This document shows positions 24,361-32,091 of a stretch of DNA of 40,982 bases, piece by piece. Origin of the DNA: Streptomyces griseoruber (GTDB lineage Bacteria; Actinomycetota; Actinomycetes; Streptomycetales; Streptomycetaceae); contig NZ_KQ948795.1 in assembly GCF_001514205.1 (NCBI RefSeq), positions 1 to 40,982 on the forward strand, written 5' to 3'. Positions within the stretch are counted from its first letter, which is position 1. Each line of letters begins with the position of its first letter. The position numbers were made by a program, and so were the translations under genes. A model generated the notes under the pieces. That model was not told the origin of the DNA. It was given only the letters and a program-made list of their open reading frames with translations, and searched no databases.

Positions 24361-26035
24361 CCGTACTCCACTCCCCGCGCCCGGTCGCGTCGTCTGTCAG
24401 GAGCAGGGCGGCGTTGTTGCCGCCGAACCCGAAGTTGTTCACCAGCACGGAGCGCGTCCCGTCACCGGGCTCCGGATCGCGCAGCACCCGGACGTGCGTC
24501 GCGTCGAGGGGCTTGCGCAGTCCGGGTGTGCCCGGCAGGACCTGGTCGCGCAGCGCCCGGACCGCCGCGACGACCCCGGGGAACACCGAGGCGTGCAGCA
24601 GATGGCCGGCGGCGCCCTTGTACGAGCTGACCGGGACGCCCCGCCAGCCGTGCTCGGCGCCGACCCGGTCCAGCGCGAGCAGTTCGGCCTCGTCGCCCTG
24701 GCGGGTGCCGGGGGCGTGGCCGTGGACGAGGTCGACGGTGGTGAGCCCGGCCATGGCGAGGGCCTCGCGCACACAGGCGGCGCCGATGTGCGCGTCGAGC
24801 CGGCTGACGCCCTGGCCCGCGACCCGGCAGGAGATCCCGCCGACCGTCGCCCACGGGGTGTGTCCACGGGCCGCGGCGCGTCCGGCGGTCTCCAGCACGA
24901 TCGCCCCGGCGCCCTCCCCGACGGTGACACCGGAGCGGTCCTCGTCGAAGGGGCGGGCGACGGTCGTACTCGTCGCGCGCAGGGTGTCGAGGCAGGCGTA
25001 GTCGTAGGTGTTGAGGGACGACACCCCGGTGACGACGGCCAGGTCGGCCAGCCCGCACAGCAGCCACTCGCGGGCCAGGGCCAGTCCGAAGGCGCCCGAC
25101 GCGCAGGCGTGCGCCATCAGCACCGCGTTGCGCGCGGGGATGCCGAGGCCGTCGCCGTCCCAGTCGGGCTCCAGGGCGATCTCCTCGATCCGGGGCGCCC
25201 CGGCGACCTGCGGGAGGTGCGGGACCACACCGGCGAGGACCAGCAGCGTGCGGGACGGCAGCTCGGCGACACCGGCCTCGCGCAGGGCCTCGGTGCGGGC
25301 GCGGTCCAGCAGCGCACGCCGTACCGGCTGACCGGGCGGTGGTGCGAGCGGGGTCTGGCAGACGGTCCTGCCGCGGAAGCGGGACGCGTCGAAACGGGTC
25401 GGCTCGGTCAGGGCCCGGTTGCCGTCCAGCAGATTCCGCCAGAAGGTCTCGCCCCCCTCGCCGAAGGCGGTGACCAGGCCGGTGCCGGAGACGACCACCG
25501 ACGTGTCCTTCGTCCGTGCGGGGCCGGGGGCGGCGGTCACGGGGACGGCCGTGACGCGGTAGCCGTCGCCGTGCGGATCGCGCAGGAGTTCACAGACGAC
25601 CATCGCCCGGTGCAGGCCCGCCGCGACCGTGCCCCAGGCCCAGCGCCAGGCCTGGAAGGCCGCCGCGCGCGGGCTGATCAGCACATGGCCCCGCCCGTCC
25701 CAGTCGCCGGCCGCGGCCAGTTCCTGGAGGAGCTGGGCCGGTTCCGGGGTCATGGCCTCGGTCGGCCGCAGTCTGCGGCCGCCGGCCTCCGCCTCCGCAC
25801 ACCGGGTGACGTACCGGGAGGTGGCCGCGACGCAGTAGTCGGTGGCCGCCATGACCACGGGTGCGGCGGCGCGGGCGGCGGCGGGGAGGCGGTCCAGCGC
25901 GGCGGCCAGCACCTCGACGAAGGCGGTGGTCAGGGAGGTGCGGGCGGGGAGGACGACGAGGTCCGGGCGGAGGGCGTGCGGCGGGAGCGGCGCGGTGCCT
26001 CCCACGATCACGGCGGTCGCCGTCGGCGCGGTCAT
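24353..26035 (-). CDS. ptmK: Beta-ketoacyl-ACP synthase PtmK with N-terminal extra domain
   Basis: This 560-residue protein has a complete FabF-like condensing domain from about residue 180. C311 stands in HACASGAF, the first histidine in HGHAPGTRQGD (a variant of HGTGT) and the second in SYKGAAGHLLHAS, so the Cys-His-His triad is intact. The first 170 residues look like a separate, degenerate ketosynthase-like domain. In the pactamycin route it should extend aryl-PtmI with a malonyl unit to an aryl beta-ketoacyl thioester, precursor of the 3-aminoacetophenone group. The ATG at 26035 overlaps the ptmJ stop (ATGA); the longer frame intrudes into ptmJ and is rejected. The variant HAPGT may affect decarboxylation. 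Confidence 0.85.
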   Translation of the reverse strand: MTAPTATAVIVGGTAPLPPHALRPDLVVLPARTSLTTAFVEVLAAALDRLPAAARAAAPVVMAATDYCVAATSRYVTRCAEAEAGGRRLRPTEAMTPEPAQLLQELAAAGDWDGRGHVLISPRAAAFQAWRWAWGTVAAGLHRAMVVCELLRDPHGDGYRVTAVPVTAAPGPARTKDTSVVVSGTGLVTAFGEGGETFWRNLLDGNRALTEPTRFDASRFRGRTVCQTPLAPPPGQPVRRALLDRARTEALREAGVAELPSRTLLVLAGVVPHLPQVAGAPRIEEIALEPDWDGDGLGIPARNAVLMAHACASGAFGLALAREWLLCGLADLAVVTGVSSLNTYDYACLDTLRATSTTVARPFDEDRSGVTVGEGAGAIVLETAGRAAARGHTPWATVGGISCRVAGQGVSRLDAHIGAACVREALAMAGLTTVDLVHGHAPGTRQGDEAELLALDRVGAEHGWRGVPVSSYKGAAGHLLHASVFPGVVAAVRALRDQVLPGTPGLRKPLDATHVRVLRDPEPGDGTRSVLVNNFGFGGNNAALLLTDDATGRGEWSTDG

Positions 26036-26958
26036 GACGCCGCCGTCCTTGCCGTCAGCACGTCCTCCGACGGGCCGAGCCGCTCGGCGAGTTCGTCGAG
26101 GGAGAGCCGGCCGGTGAGGTAGGCGCCCACGTCGGCCAGCCGGGGGTCGCCGTGCCGGTCGGCGACCCGTCGCCAGAAGCGGGGCAGGAGGTCGCCGGTG
26201 TCCCGGCGGGCGGTCGGGAGGTGGTACGAGACTGTGTCGAGGAGGTCGAAACCGGCGCCGGAGGCCGCGAGCCGCAGACCCAGTTCGAGGTCCTCGCCGC
26301 CCCACAGGTCGCCGTAGTGCTCGTCGAAGCCGCCCACCCGGGCGAAGAGCGTGCGCCGGACGCTGGTGCCGGTGCCGATGCAGGTGAGCCAGCGCAGCGC
26401 GGTGTGGCGGGGCGAGCGGATCACCTTGCGGGCGGTGCGCTCGATGAAGGAGCGGCGTGGCCCGAGGAGGGGGACGGCCGTGTCGAGGTCGGCGAGGGTG
26501 GCGGGCTCGATCCGCCGCCCCCGCGCGCCGACGAGGGCCGGCCGGAGCGGGTGCGGGTCGGGGGTCAGGGCGAAGGCGGAGAGATCGGTGACGCGGCTGT
26601 GCAGCACGGCGGCCTCCGCGTGTGCGTGGGCCGCGAGGTGCGCCTCCAGCAGCCCGGGACCGGCCACGGTGTCGTCGTCGAGGAACAGCAGGAGCTCTCC
26701 GCGGGCCGACCGTGCCCCGGTGTTGCGGGCGTGGGCGGCGCCGCGGCCGGCCGTGGCCGCGGCGCGGATCGGCAGCCCCGGCGGGAGGGCCGACAGCACC
26801 TGTGCGACGGCGCCGGGGTGCGGGGCGTCGTCGACCAGGACGACCTCGAACCGCTCCCGGTCCAGCGTCTGCCGTCCCAGGGCCGTGAGCGTGAGCAGGA
26901 GGCGCGTGGTCCGGTCACGGGTCGGCACGACCACGCTGACCGCTATGTCACCGGTCAC
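26032..26958 (-). CDS. ptmJ: GT2 glycosyltransferase PtmJ, GlcNAc transfer to the aryl amine
   Basis: The 308-residue GT-A enzyme opens with VSVVVPTRDR, has VLVDDAP near 41-46 and the metal-binding FLDDD (D94-D96). Later GGEDLELGLRL supplies the catalytic acidic pair. It is soluble, without membrane segments. The homologous enzyme in the producer attaches N-acetylglucosamine from UDP-GlcNAc to the aniline nitrogen of the aryl-ketone unit, the step that brings in the future cyclopentane carbons. Starts with GTG at 26958, overlapping the ptmI stop as GTGA; its own stop overlaps ptmK. Tight coupling to the ACP and KS genes fits work on an ACP-bound acceptor. Confidence 0.88.
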   Translation of the reverse strand: MTGDIAVSVVVPTRDRTTRLLLTLTALGRQTLDRERFEVVLVDDAPHPGAVAQVLSALPPGLPIRAAATAGRGAAHARNTGARSARGELLLFLDDDTVAGPGLLEAHLAAHAHAEAAVLHSRVTDLSAFALTPDPHPLRPALVGARGRRIEPATLADLDTAVPLLGPRRSFIERTARKVIRSPRHTALRWLTCIGTGTSVRRTLFARVGGFDEHYGDLWGGEDLELGLRLAASGAGFDLLDTVSYHLPTARRDTGDLLPRFWRRVADRHGDPRLADVGAYLTGRLSLDELAERLGPSEDVLTARTAAS

Positions 26959-27230
26959 GTCAGGGAGGGGCTCTCGCCGGTCCTCTGGTCCAGGATGTAG
27001 GTGGCGAGGCCCTCGATGGAGAAGAGGGTCTCCTCCGTCAGATCCTCGTCCTCGAACACGACATCGAACTTCTCCTCGAGGATCAGCAGGTACTCCAGGG
27101 CGTCCAGGGAGCTGAACCCGTACTGCTCCACGAGGCTGGCGTCGCCCTCCCCGGGCGACTGCCGGTGCTCGCCCTTGGTCATGCCCGCCGCTATCTCGTG
27201 GAGTTCCCGAATGAGCCCGGCGCGGTCCAT
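26955..27230 (-). CDS. ptmI: Discrete acyl carrier protein PtmI
   Basis: The 91-residue acidic helical protein is a stand-alone ACP. The phosphopantetheine site reads GFSSLDALEYL, so S41 is the attachment serine, with Ser instead of the usual Asp just before it. Helix II (LDALEYLLILEEKF) and the acidic DEDLTEETLFSIEGLATYI region are typical. It should carry the 3-aminobenzoyl starter and the extended, glycosylated intermediates, interacting with PtmS, PtmK and PtmJ. Start ATG at 27230 with a GGGAG sequence about nine bases upstream; 32 bases separate it from ptmH. Confidence 0.9.
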   Translation of the reverse strand: MDRAGLIRELHEIAAGMTKGEHRQSPGEGDASLVEQYGFSSLDALEYLLILEEKFDVVFEDEDLTEETLFSIEGLATYILDQRTGESPSLT

Positions 27231-27262
27231 CGTCTCTGTCTCCCGTGAGGTGGGGTTCTGGG

Positions 27263-29164
27263 TCAGGCCTGGGTGAACTGTTGCTCCAGCTGCTGCTCCG
27301 TCAGCCCGCGGTAGCGGTCCATGCGGAAGTAGTGCTGGACGTCACCGCCGAACTCGGTGCGGTAGTAGAAGTCCGCGGTGTGGCGCTCGGGTTCCGTGCT
27401 CACGCTCTCGCCGCGCCGCAGGGCGGCGATCAGCCGGGGCACGGGGTGGGTGAACTCCGTGTCGCTGCGCAGGTACCAGCGTTCGCCGTGCCGCGTGACG
27501 ACCGGGAGGTCCTCCTCGGGTCCCGAGCCGTCGGGCAGCGGGCGCACGGGCTGGCACATCAGGTCGTAGCGGAACACCTCGTCCAGAAGCGGCAGCAGCT
27601 CCTCGGGCAGGTCGGGGCGCAGGGCCTCCTCCCACCACAGCCTCAGCAGCCGTTTGGTGAGCAGCCGCCAGACGTTGGGGTCGACGTTCTCGCTGGCGGA
27701 GCTCGCGGGCCGGGCCAGCGTGTGCAGCTCCCGGGCCTCGGGGTCCTCGCTCTTCTCGATCCAGTCGGAGAAGCTGAGGATGACGCGGGACTGGGGGACG
27801 CCGGCGAGTTCGCGCAGCGCGACCCAGATGTGGTGCAGCCACAGACTGCGGGCCAGGACCCGGTTCCAGCAGATGAAGCGGAGCATGCGCTCGTTGTCCG
27901 CGAGGGTCATCGTGCGGTGGGCGAGTACGTAGTCGAAGTCGTCCTGCTCGCCGCGCACGGTCACCATTCCGTGCTGTTCCTTCTTGTCGTGGTATTCGGT
28001 GTTCGGCAGCAGCATCAGCGGGTGGACGGCGATGAACGGGGTGTGCCGGGCGGCCCGGTCGTAGCCGTCGAGGAATGAGGCGACGGTCTCGCCCGGCGCT
28101 CCCCAGATCAGCTCCAGATACGGGGTGATGCCATGGTCGGTGAGCCAGGCGACGAGGCTTTCCCAGTCGTTGAGCTTCATGTTCCGACGGCGCATCAGAT
28201 CCAGCACGGAATCGTCCATGGTCTGGAGGGCCAGGATGAACGCGCTGTGCATCCCGGACTGCTTCATCTTTTCCATGATGCGGTAGAAACCGGGCGACTT
28301 GTTCTTGGCCCAGGAGGTTTCCAGCCGTCTCGGGAAGCCGTATTTCCGCCGCACCCGGAGAAGATCGTCGAGGAATTCCTCGTCCTGGCGCAGGAGTCCG
28401 AAATTGGAGTCGGCGAGCATGAGGATTTCCGCGCCGCGCCGGCCGAGGAGTTCCAGTTCCGCGCGCAGCCGCTCCCGGGAGAACGCCCGCATCTTCTGCC
28501 CGGTGGCACCTCCCCAATAACAGAAGGCGCACTTGTACGGGCAGCCCCGGTTGGTCTCCATGAGGGCGTAGTCGTAGAGGAAGCGGCCGCCCCGGTCGAC
28601 GAGCGGCACCGCTCCGGTGAGGATCGGCGAGGGCAGGATCTCGAGGTCCTGGATCCGTTCGCGCTCGGGGGTGGTGACGAGGTCTCCCCCGGCCTCCCGG
28701 AAGGAGATGCCGGCGATCTCGTGGAGTCCGTCGCGGACGGCCCCGTCCAGGTAACCGTTCATCAGGTCCCGGAAGACCAGCTCCCCTTCGCCGTTCACCA
28801 CCACGTCGACCTGCGGGAACGTCCGGAAGACGCGCTCACCCTGGTGGGCGACGTGGTTGCCGCCGAAGACGACCCAGCCGTTGGGGTTGAGCTGCTTGAA
28901 GGTCTCGGCGAGGGCGCCGAAGGCACGGAAGTTCCAGCCGAGGACGGAGAAGCAGAGGATGTCGGGGCAGCCGTCCCTCACGAGGTCGCGGGCCATGGCG
29001 TTGAGTCCGGCGTCGCCGGGGTAGTTCCTCAGGGAGATGTCCATGCGCCGTCGAATGCGTTCGTCGGCCTCGGCGTAGGCCTTCAGGTAGCCGATCGCCA
29101 GCGGCATGGACACCGCCGAATTCCCCCAGACTCCTTGCTGAACCAGTAGTACGCGCGTCGCCAT
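27263..29164 (-). CDS. ptmH: Cobalamin-type radical SAM enzyme PtmH
   Basis: The 633-residue enzyme has an N-terminal cobalamin-binding-type domain (with VVFGGNHVAHQGE and VDVVVNGEGEL) and a radical SAM barrel whose cluster motif is CPYKCAFC (C208, C212, C215). A long C-terminal helical region of over 200 residues follows. It differs clearly from PtmL/PtmM and is not a copy of them. Published knockouts of ptmH give analogues lacking a side-chain C-methyl, so C-methylation of the hydroxyethyl side chain is the recalled role. It is first in the seven-gene leftward run ptmH-I-J-K-L-M-N. ATG start at 29164, about 50 bases downstream of a plausible promoter. Confidence 0.88.
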   Translation of the reverse strand: MATRVLLVQQGVWGNSAVSMPLAIGYLKAYAEADERIRRRMDISLRNYPGDAGLNAMARDLVRDGCPDILCFSVLGWNFRAFGALAETFKQLNPNGWVVFGGNHVAHQGERVFRTFPQVDVVVNGEGELVFRDLMNGYLDGAVRDGLHEIAGISFREAGGDLVTTPERERIQDLEILPSPILTGAVPLVDRGGRFLYDYALMETNRGCPYKCAFCYWGGATGQKMRAFSRERLRAELELLGRRGAEILMLADSNFGLLRQDEEFLDDLLRVRRKYGFPRRLETSWAKNKSPGFYRIMEKMKQSGMHSAFILALQTMDDSVLDLMRRRNMKLNDWESLVAWLTDHGITPYLELIWGAPGETVASFLDGYDRAARHTPFIAVHPLMLLPNTEYHDKKEQHGMVTVRGEQDDFDYVLAHRTMTLADNERMLRFICWNRVLARSLWLHHIWVALRELAGVPQSRVILSFSDWIEKSEDPEARELHTLARPASSASENVDPNVWRLLTKRLLRLWWEEALRPDLPEELLPLLDEVFRYDLMCQPVRPLPDGSGPEEDLPVVTRHGERWYLRSDTEFTHPVPRLIAALRRGESVSTEPERHTADFYYRTEFGGDVQHYFRMDRYRGLTEQQLEQQFTQA

Positions 29165-29651
29165 TCCCTGCCTCGTCCTCTAATCGATCCGACAGGCCAA
29201 ATCGCACTTCGAGGCTACAGGAGAAGATCCCCGGCGCAATGGGGCCGCGGCAACCCGGCCGACGTCATGGCCAATCGTTCCACCCCTGTTCGGCCAGGCC
29301 GGGCGCCTTGCCGAAGGCCACCGGCCGGGCGCGGTACGGCGACGCACAACACCTCCCGGTGCAGGGTGGTTGACGTGGGAAATCAGTGGGTGACACCCGG
29401 TGCGCCCGCAGCACCGGATACGGAGTGCGGGACGCCGGGTGATCAGGCTCTCCGGGGCGGAATGAATGACCGGAAACCTATCGCCCCGCATCCCGTCGAA
29501 AAAATGATCAGCGCAACGGGTCGGAATATTTTCGGCCACCGCTCCCCCATTTTCTGCCGCTCTGGAACGCGCCCTGTGCGCGCGTGGTGGTGATCGGTAT
29601 GCTCCGGCCTTATTACGGCTGTCATTCCTCACCGCCCGGGCTCGGAGATAC
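29165..29651. promoter_or_regulatory. Large divergent control region ptmH / ptmG
   Basis: This 487-base gap is the longest in the cluster and feeds the two central transcripts. For ptmH a candidate minus-strand promoter is TTGCGC-N16-TAGCCT (-35 complement at 29234-29239, -10 complement at 29212-29217). For ptmG a TATGCT sits at 29598-29603 without a clear -35. Inverted repeats include CCGGTGC-N7-GCACCGG at 29397-29417, framed by CACCCGG (29394) and CCGGGTG (29435). A stretch near 29500-29560 is unusually AT-rich. No small gene or RNA is convincing. Confidence 0.55.
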
Positions 29652-30623
29652 ATGACAGAGATTCCTGACACCTGGTGCCCGATCACGCTGCCGCATGTCG
29701 AGACGGTCGACGGCCGGCTGTGTTTCCTGGGGCACGCGGTGGACGCCGACGCCGCGCTGCTCGCCCGCTGCGACGGCGGACACCCCCTCGCGGCCTTCAC
29801 CCCGGCGGAGCGCGAGACCCTCGGGCGCTGGCGGCGGCTCGGGCTGCTGCTCCTGGCCCCTCCGACCGCACCCGCGGATCCCCTGGCGCCGGTCGTCGTG
29901 TCCCCGCACCCGGACGACGCCGCGCTGGCACTCGGCGGCACGGTGGCCCGGCGCGGCGGCCGGTTCCTCGACGTGTTCAGCGTGGAGACCTGGACCAAGG
30001 ACCCGTACTACGCCGCACGCCCGGAGCTGACCCGGCGTCTGCTGCTCGCCGAGGAGACGGTCGCCGCCCGGGTGCTGGGCGCCCGGGTGGAGCTGCTCGG
30101 GTTCGTCGACGCGGCCGACCGCGAGCTGAGACGGGAGGCGTTCTTCACCGACCCGGCCTGGTCCGACGGCTTCGCGCGCGAGGAGCCGGAGCTGTTCGAC
30201 GCGGTCACCGCGCGCCTGGCCACGGCGTTGGCGGGCGCCGGCCTGGTCTGCGCGCCGCTCGGCGTCGGCGGTCATGTCGATCACCTCGCCTGCCGGGAGG
30301 CGGTGCTGGCGCTGGCGCGCGGCGGCCGGCTCGGCGGGGCGCGGCTCGTCTTCTACGAGGACCAGCCGTACGCGCTGTTCTCCTCGGCGGAGGAGACCGC
30401 ACGCAAGCTGGGCGCCCGGCTGGCCGAGGCGGGGCTCGGGGACCTGCACCCCGAGCTGTGGCCGGTGGACGGGACGGCGGCGCTCACCAAGTCCGAGGCG
30501 CTGGGCGCCTATCGCATCCAGGTGCGCCGGGGCATCGTCCGGCGGATCCACCGGCACGGCACCCGTCTGGCGGACGGCTCGCGCGGGCCGGCCGCCGAGC
30601 GGGTCTGGCGGCTGCGCGGCTGA
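29652..30623 (+). CDS. ptmG: PIG-L family N-acetylglucosaminyl deacetylase PtmG
   Basis: The 323-residue zinc hydrolase has the family motif SPHPDDAALALGG (H86, D88, D89) and the second metal site GGHVDH (H208, H211). It should remove the acetyl group from the N-acetylglucosamine attached by PtmJ; the producer's enzyme is reported as a tolerant deacetylase. The first 78 residues precede the usual start of the fold and look like a small helical domain, perhaps for docking on a carrier-bound substrate. GGAG stands upstream of the ATG at 29652. It heads the rightward unit with regulator genes ptmF and ptmE, the former 36 bases downstream. Confidence 0.9.
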   Translation: MTEIPDTWCPITLPHVETVDGRLCFLGHAVDADAALLARCDGGHPLAAFTPAERETLGRWRRLGLLLLAPPTAPADPLAPVVVSPHPDDAALALGGTVARRGGRFLDVFSVETWTKDPYYAARPELTRRLLLAEETVAARVLGARVELLGFVDAADRELRREAFFTDPAWSDGFAREEPELFDAVTARLATALAGAGLVCAPLGVGGHVDHLACREAVLALARGGRLGGARLVFYEDQPYALFSSAEETARKLGARLAEAGLGDLHPELWPVDGTAALTKSEALGAYRIQVRRGIVRRIHRHGTRLADGSRGPAAERVWRLRG

Positions 30624-30659
30624 CCGGCCCTCCCAAGAGAACTCCGTGAAGGGTTTCCC

Positions 30660-31295
30660 ATGTATGCACTGGCTCAGTCCCTGGCCCCGGCGGACCTGGA
30701 GGTCCTCGCGGACGCCTGCGCCGAGGTGGGTCTCACCCTGGCGGTGACCGATCCCGAGGCGGGCCACGCGCCGCCGCCCGGCGCCCAGTTGGTCGCCTTC
30801 CACCGGGTCGCCGCCACCGGGCCGGACGACCTCTCCGTGGAGGAGCTCAAACGCAGGGGCGGGTACGCGATCGCCGTCCTGGACCGCATATCCGCGACCG
30901 AGGTCCTCGCGGCGGTCTCGCGCGGCTACGGCTTCACCCTGGCCAGCCCGCTGCGGCGGGCCCGGCTGGTGGAGACCCTCGGCTACCTCAAGAACGTCAC
31001 ACCGCCCGAGAACACCCAGGTGCTCACCCTCGACGGCAGGGGCACGCTCAGCTCTGCCGCGAAGTCGGCGCCGGTGACCGACGCCGAGGCGGGGCTGCTG
31101 CGTCTGCTGGCGGGGCGGCCGGGCCAGATCGTCTCCCGCGAGGAACTCGGCCGGGCGACCGGCGGGGAGGACGTGAACAAGGTGACCTCCGTGCTGAAGC
31201 AGAAGTTCCTGGACATCGACTCCGGGGCGAAGCTCCTGAAGATCCCTCATCTGGGCTTCCGCCTGGTGGGCACGGTCCGCGAGGACGCGCACTGA
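30660..31295 (+). CDS. ptmF: Winged-helix pathway regulator PtmF
   Basis: The 211-residue protein has a C-terminal OmpR/PhoB-type winged helix (about residues 130-208): VTDAEAGLLRLLAG, then SREELGRATGGE, the recognition helix with VTSVLKQKFLDI, and KIPHLGFRLVG as the wing. The first 115 residues resemble a degenerate receiver domain without a clear phospho-acceptor Asp pocket, so activation is probably not by a classic sensor kinase. Inactivation of ptmF and of ptmE is reported to abolish pactamycin production. GAAGGG precedes the ATG. No TTA codon was noticed in the gene, so direct bldA control is unlikely. Confidence 0.8.
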   Translation: MYALAQSLAPADLEVLADACAEVGLTLAVTDPEAGHAPPPGAQLVAFHRVAATGPDDLSVEELKRRGGYAIAVLDRISATEVLAAVSRGYGFTLASPLRRARLVETLGYLKNVTPPENTQVLTLDGRGTLSSAAKSAPVTDAEAGLLRLLAGRPGQIVSREELGRATGGEDVNKVTSVLKQKFLDIDSGAKLLKIPHLGFRLVGTVREDAH

Positions 31296-31822
31296 TGCGC
31301 GTCGTGGTGATCACGGGGGCGCCCGGGGTCGGCAAGACCCGGCTCGGGCATCAGCTGGTGACGCGGTACGGCGTCCCGGCCGCCGCGATGGACTGCGACC
31401 CCGTCGTCCATCCCTGGGACGGGGGCGCGGAGTTGTACGACCTGATGGCGGCGAGCCTGCGCGCCGCCCTGCCGGTGTACCGGACGTGGGGGGCGCGGGT
31501 CGTGGTCGTCACCGGGGTGGTCCTCGCGGGCCGTGCCTACGAGCGCTTCCACCAGGTGTTCGGGGACCTCGGAGCGCACCCGGTCTACTACGGGCTGCGG
31601 GCCGACGCGGACGCGCTGGCCGCCCGGATCGAGGGCGACGCGGGCGGCCGGTTGTTCGTCGAGGGCCGGCTGGCGGAACGGCACCTGGACGGGGAGGTGC
31701 CCGACGTGCCCGGCATCCGCCTGGTCGACACCACCCGCCTGACCCTGCTGGAGGCGACGGACGCGGTCGCCGCCCTGGAACGCGCCGAGCTGGGACCGCG
31801 GTGGCTCGGGCCGGCGGCCTGA
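31295..31822 (+). CDS. ptmE: P-loop NTPase / kinase-like regulator PtmE
   Basis: The 175-residue protein begins with a Walker A motif, ITGAPGVGKTRL (residues 6-17), after the first strand. It has the compact size of nucleoside-kinase-like P-loop proteins (chloramphenicol-phosphotransferase or AAA-type annotation). Arg-rich segments near GLRADADALAARIEG and EGRLAERHL may form the lid. It is required for production in S. pactum and acts as a pathway regulator with PtmF. A sensing role (ATP or a pathway metabolite bound, then complex with PtmF) is inference. Its ATG overlaps the ptmF stop (TGATG), so the two are made together. Confidence 0.75.
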   Translation: MRVVVITGAPGVGKTRLGHQLVTRYGVPAAAMDCDPVVHPWDGGAELYDLMAASLRAALPVYRTWGARVVVVTGVVLAGRAYERFHQVFGDLGAHPVYYGLRADADALAARIEGDAGGRLFVEGRLAERHLDGEVPDVPGIRLVDTTRLTLLEATDAVAALERAELGPRWLGPAA

Positions 31823-31858
31823 CCGGCCGGGGCGGGCCGCGTACGCCCCGGCCTTGCC

Positions 31859-32047
31859 GGGCCGGTCACCGGCATCTCCCGGCCGGTCACCACCATCCCT
31901 CGGCCGGCCGACGGCATCTCCCGGCCCTTCACCAGCACCCACCGACCCGGCACCGGAATCTCCCGGCCCGACACCAGCACCCACCAGCCCAACACCGGCA
32001 TCTCCCCGTCCGGCGCCAGCGCCCATCGGCCGGTCGCCGGATCCACC
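31859..32047. repeat. Nine tandem 21-bp repeats between ptmE and ptmD
   Basis: Exactly nine consecutive 21-base units fill most of the 269-base gap between the convergent genes ptmE and ptmD. Each opens with a variant of CGGCCGGTCACC. Unit ends alternate between GGCATCTCC and AGCACCCAC types from unit 4 on, giving a 42-base higher order. Units start at 31859, 31880, 31901, 31922, 31943, 31964, 31985, 32006 and 32027, with no length change. Because 21 is a multiple of three, open frames cross it on both strands, but no start or ribosome-binding site makes a gene likely. It may act as terminator, protein-binding array or recombination debris. Confidence 0.88.
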
Positions 32048-32091
32048 CGTGCTCCCCGGTTGGCTCCGGGGCCCCGCCCCTGCGCCTCGGC

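Noticed and set aside
29165..29651. Small gene in the ptmH/ptmG gap
   Set aside because: Frames crossing it on either strand lack a ribosome-binding site and the expected codon bias; the sequence looks regulatory.
31588..32046. Small minus-strand frame reading the 21-bp repeats as heptapeptides
   Set aside because: The heptapeptide pattern follows automatically from a 21-base unit; no ribosome-binding site, and the frame runs into antisense of ptmE.
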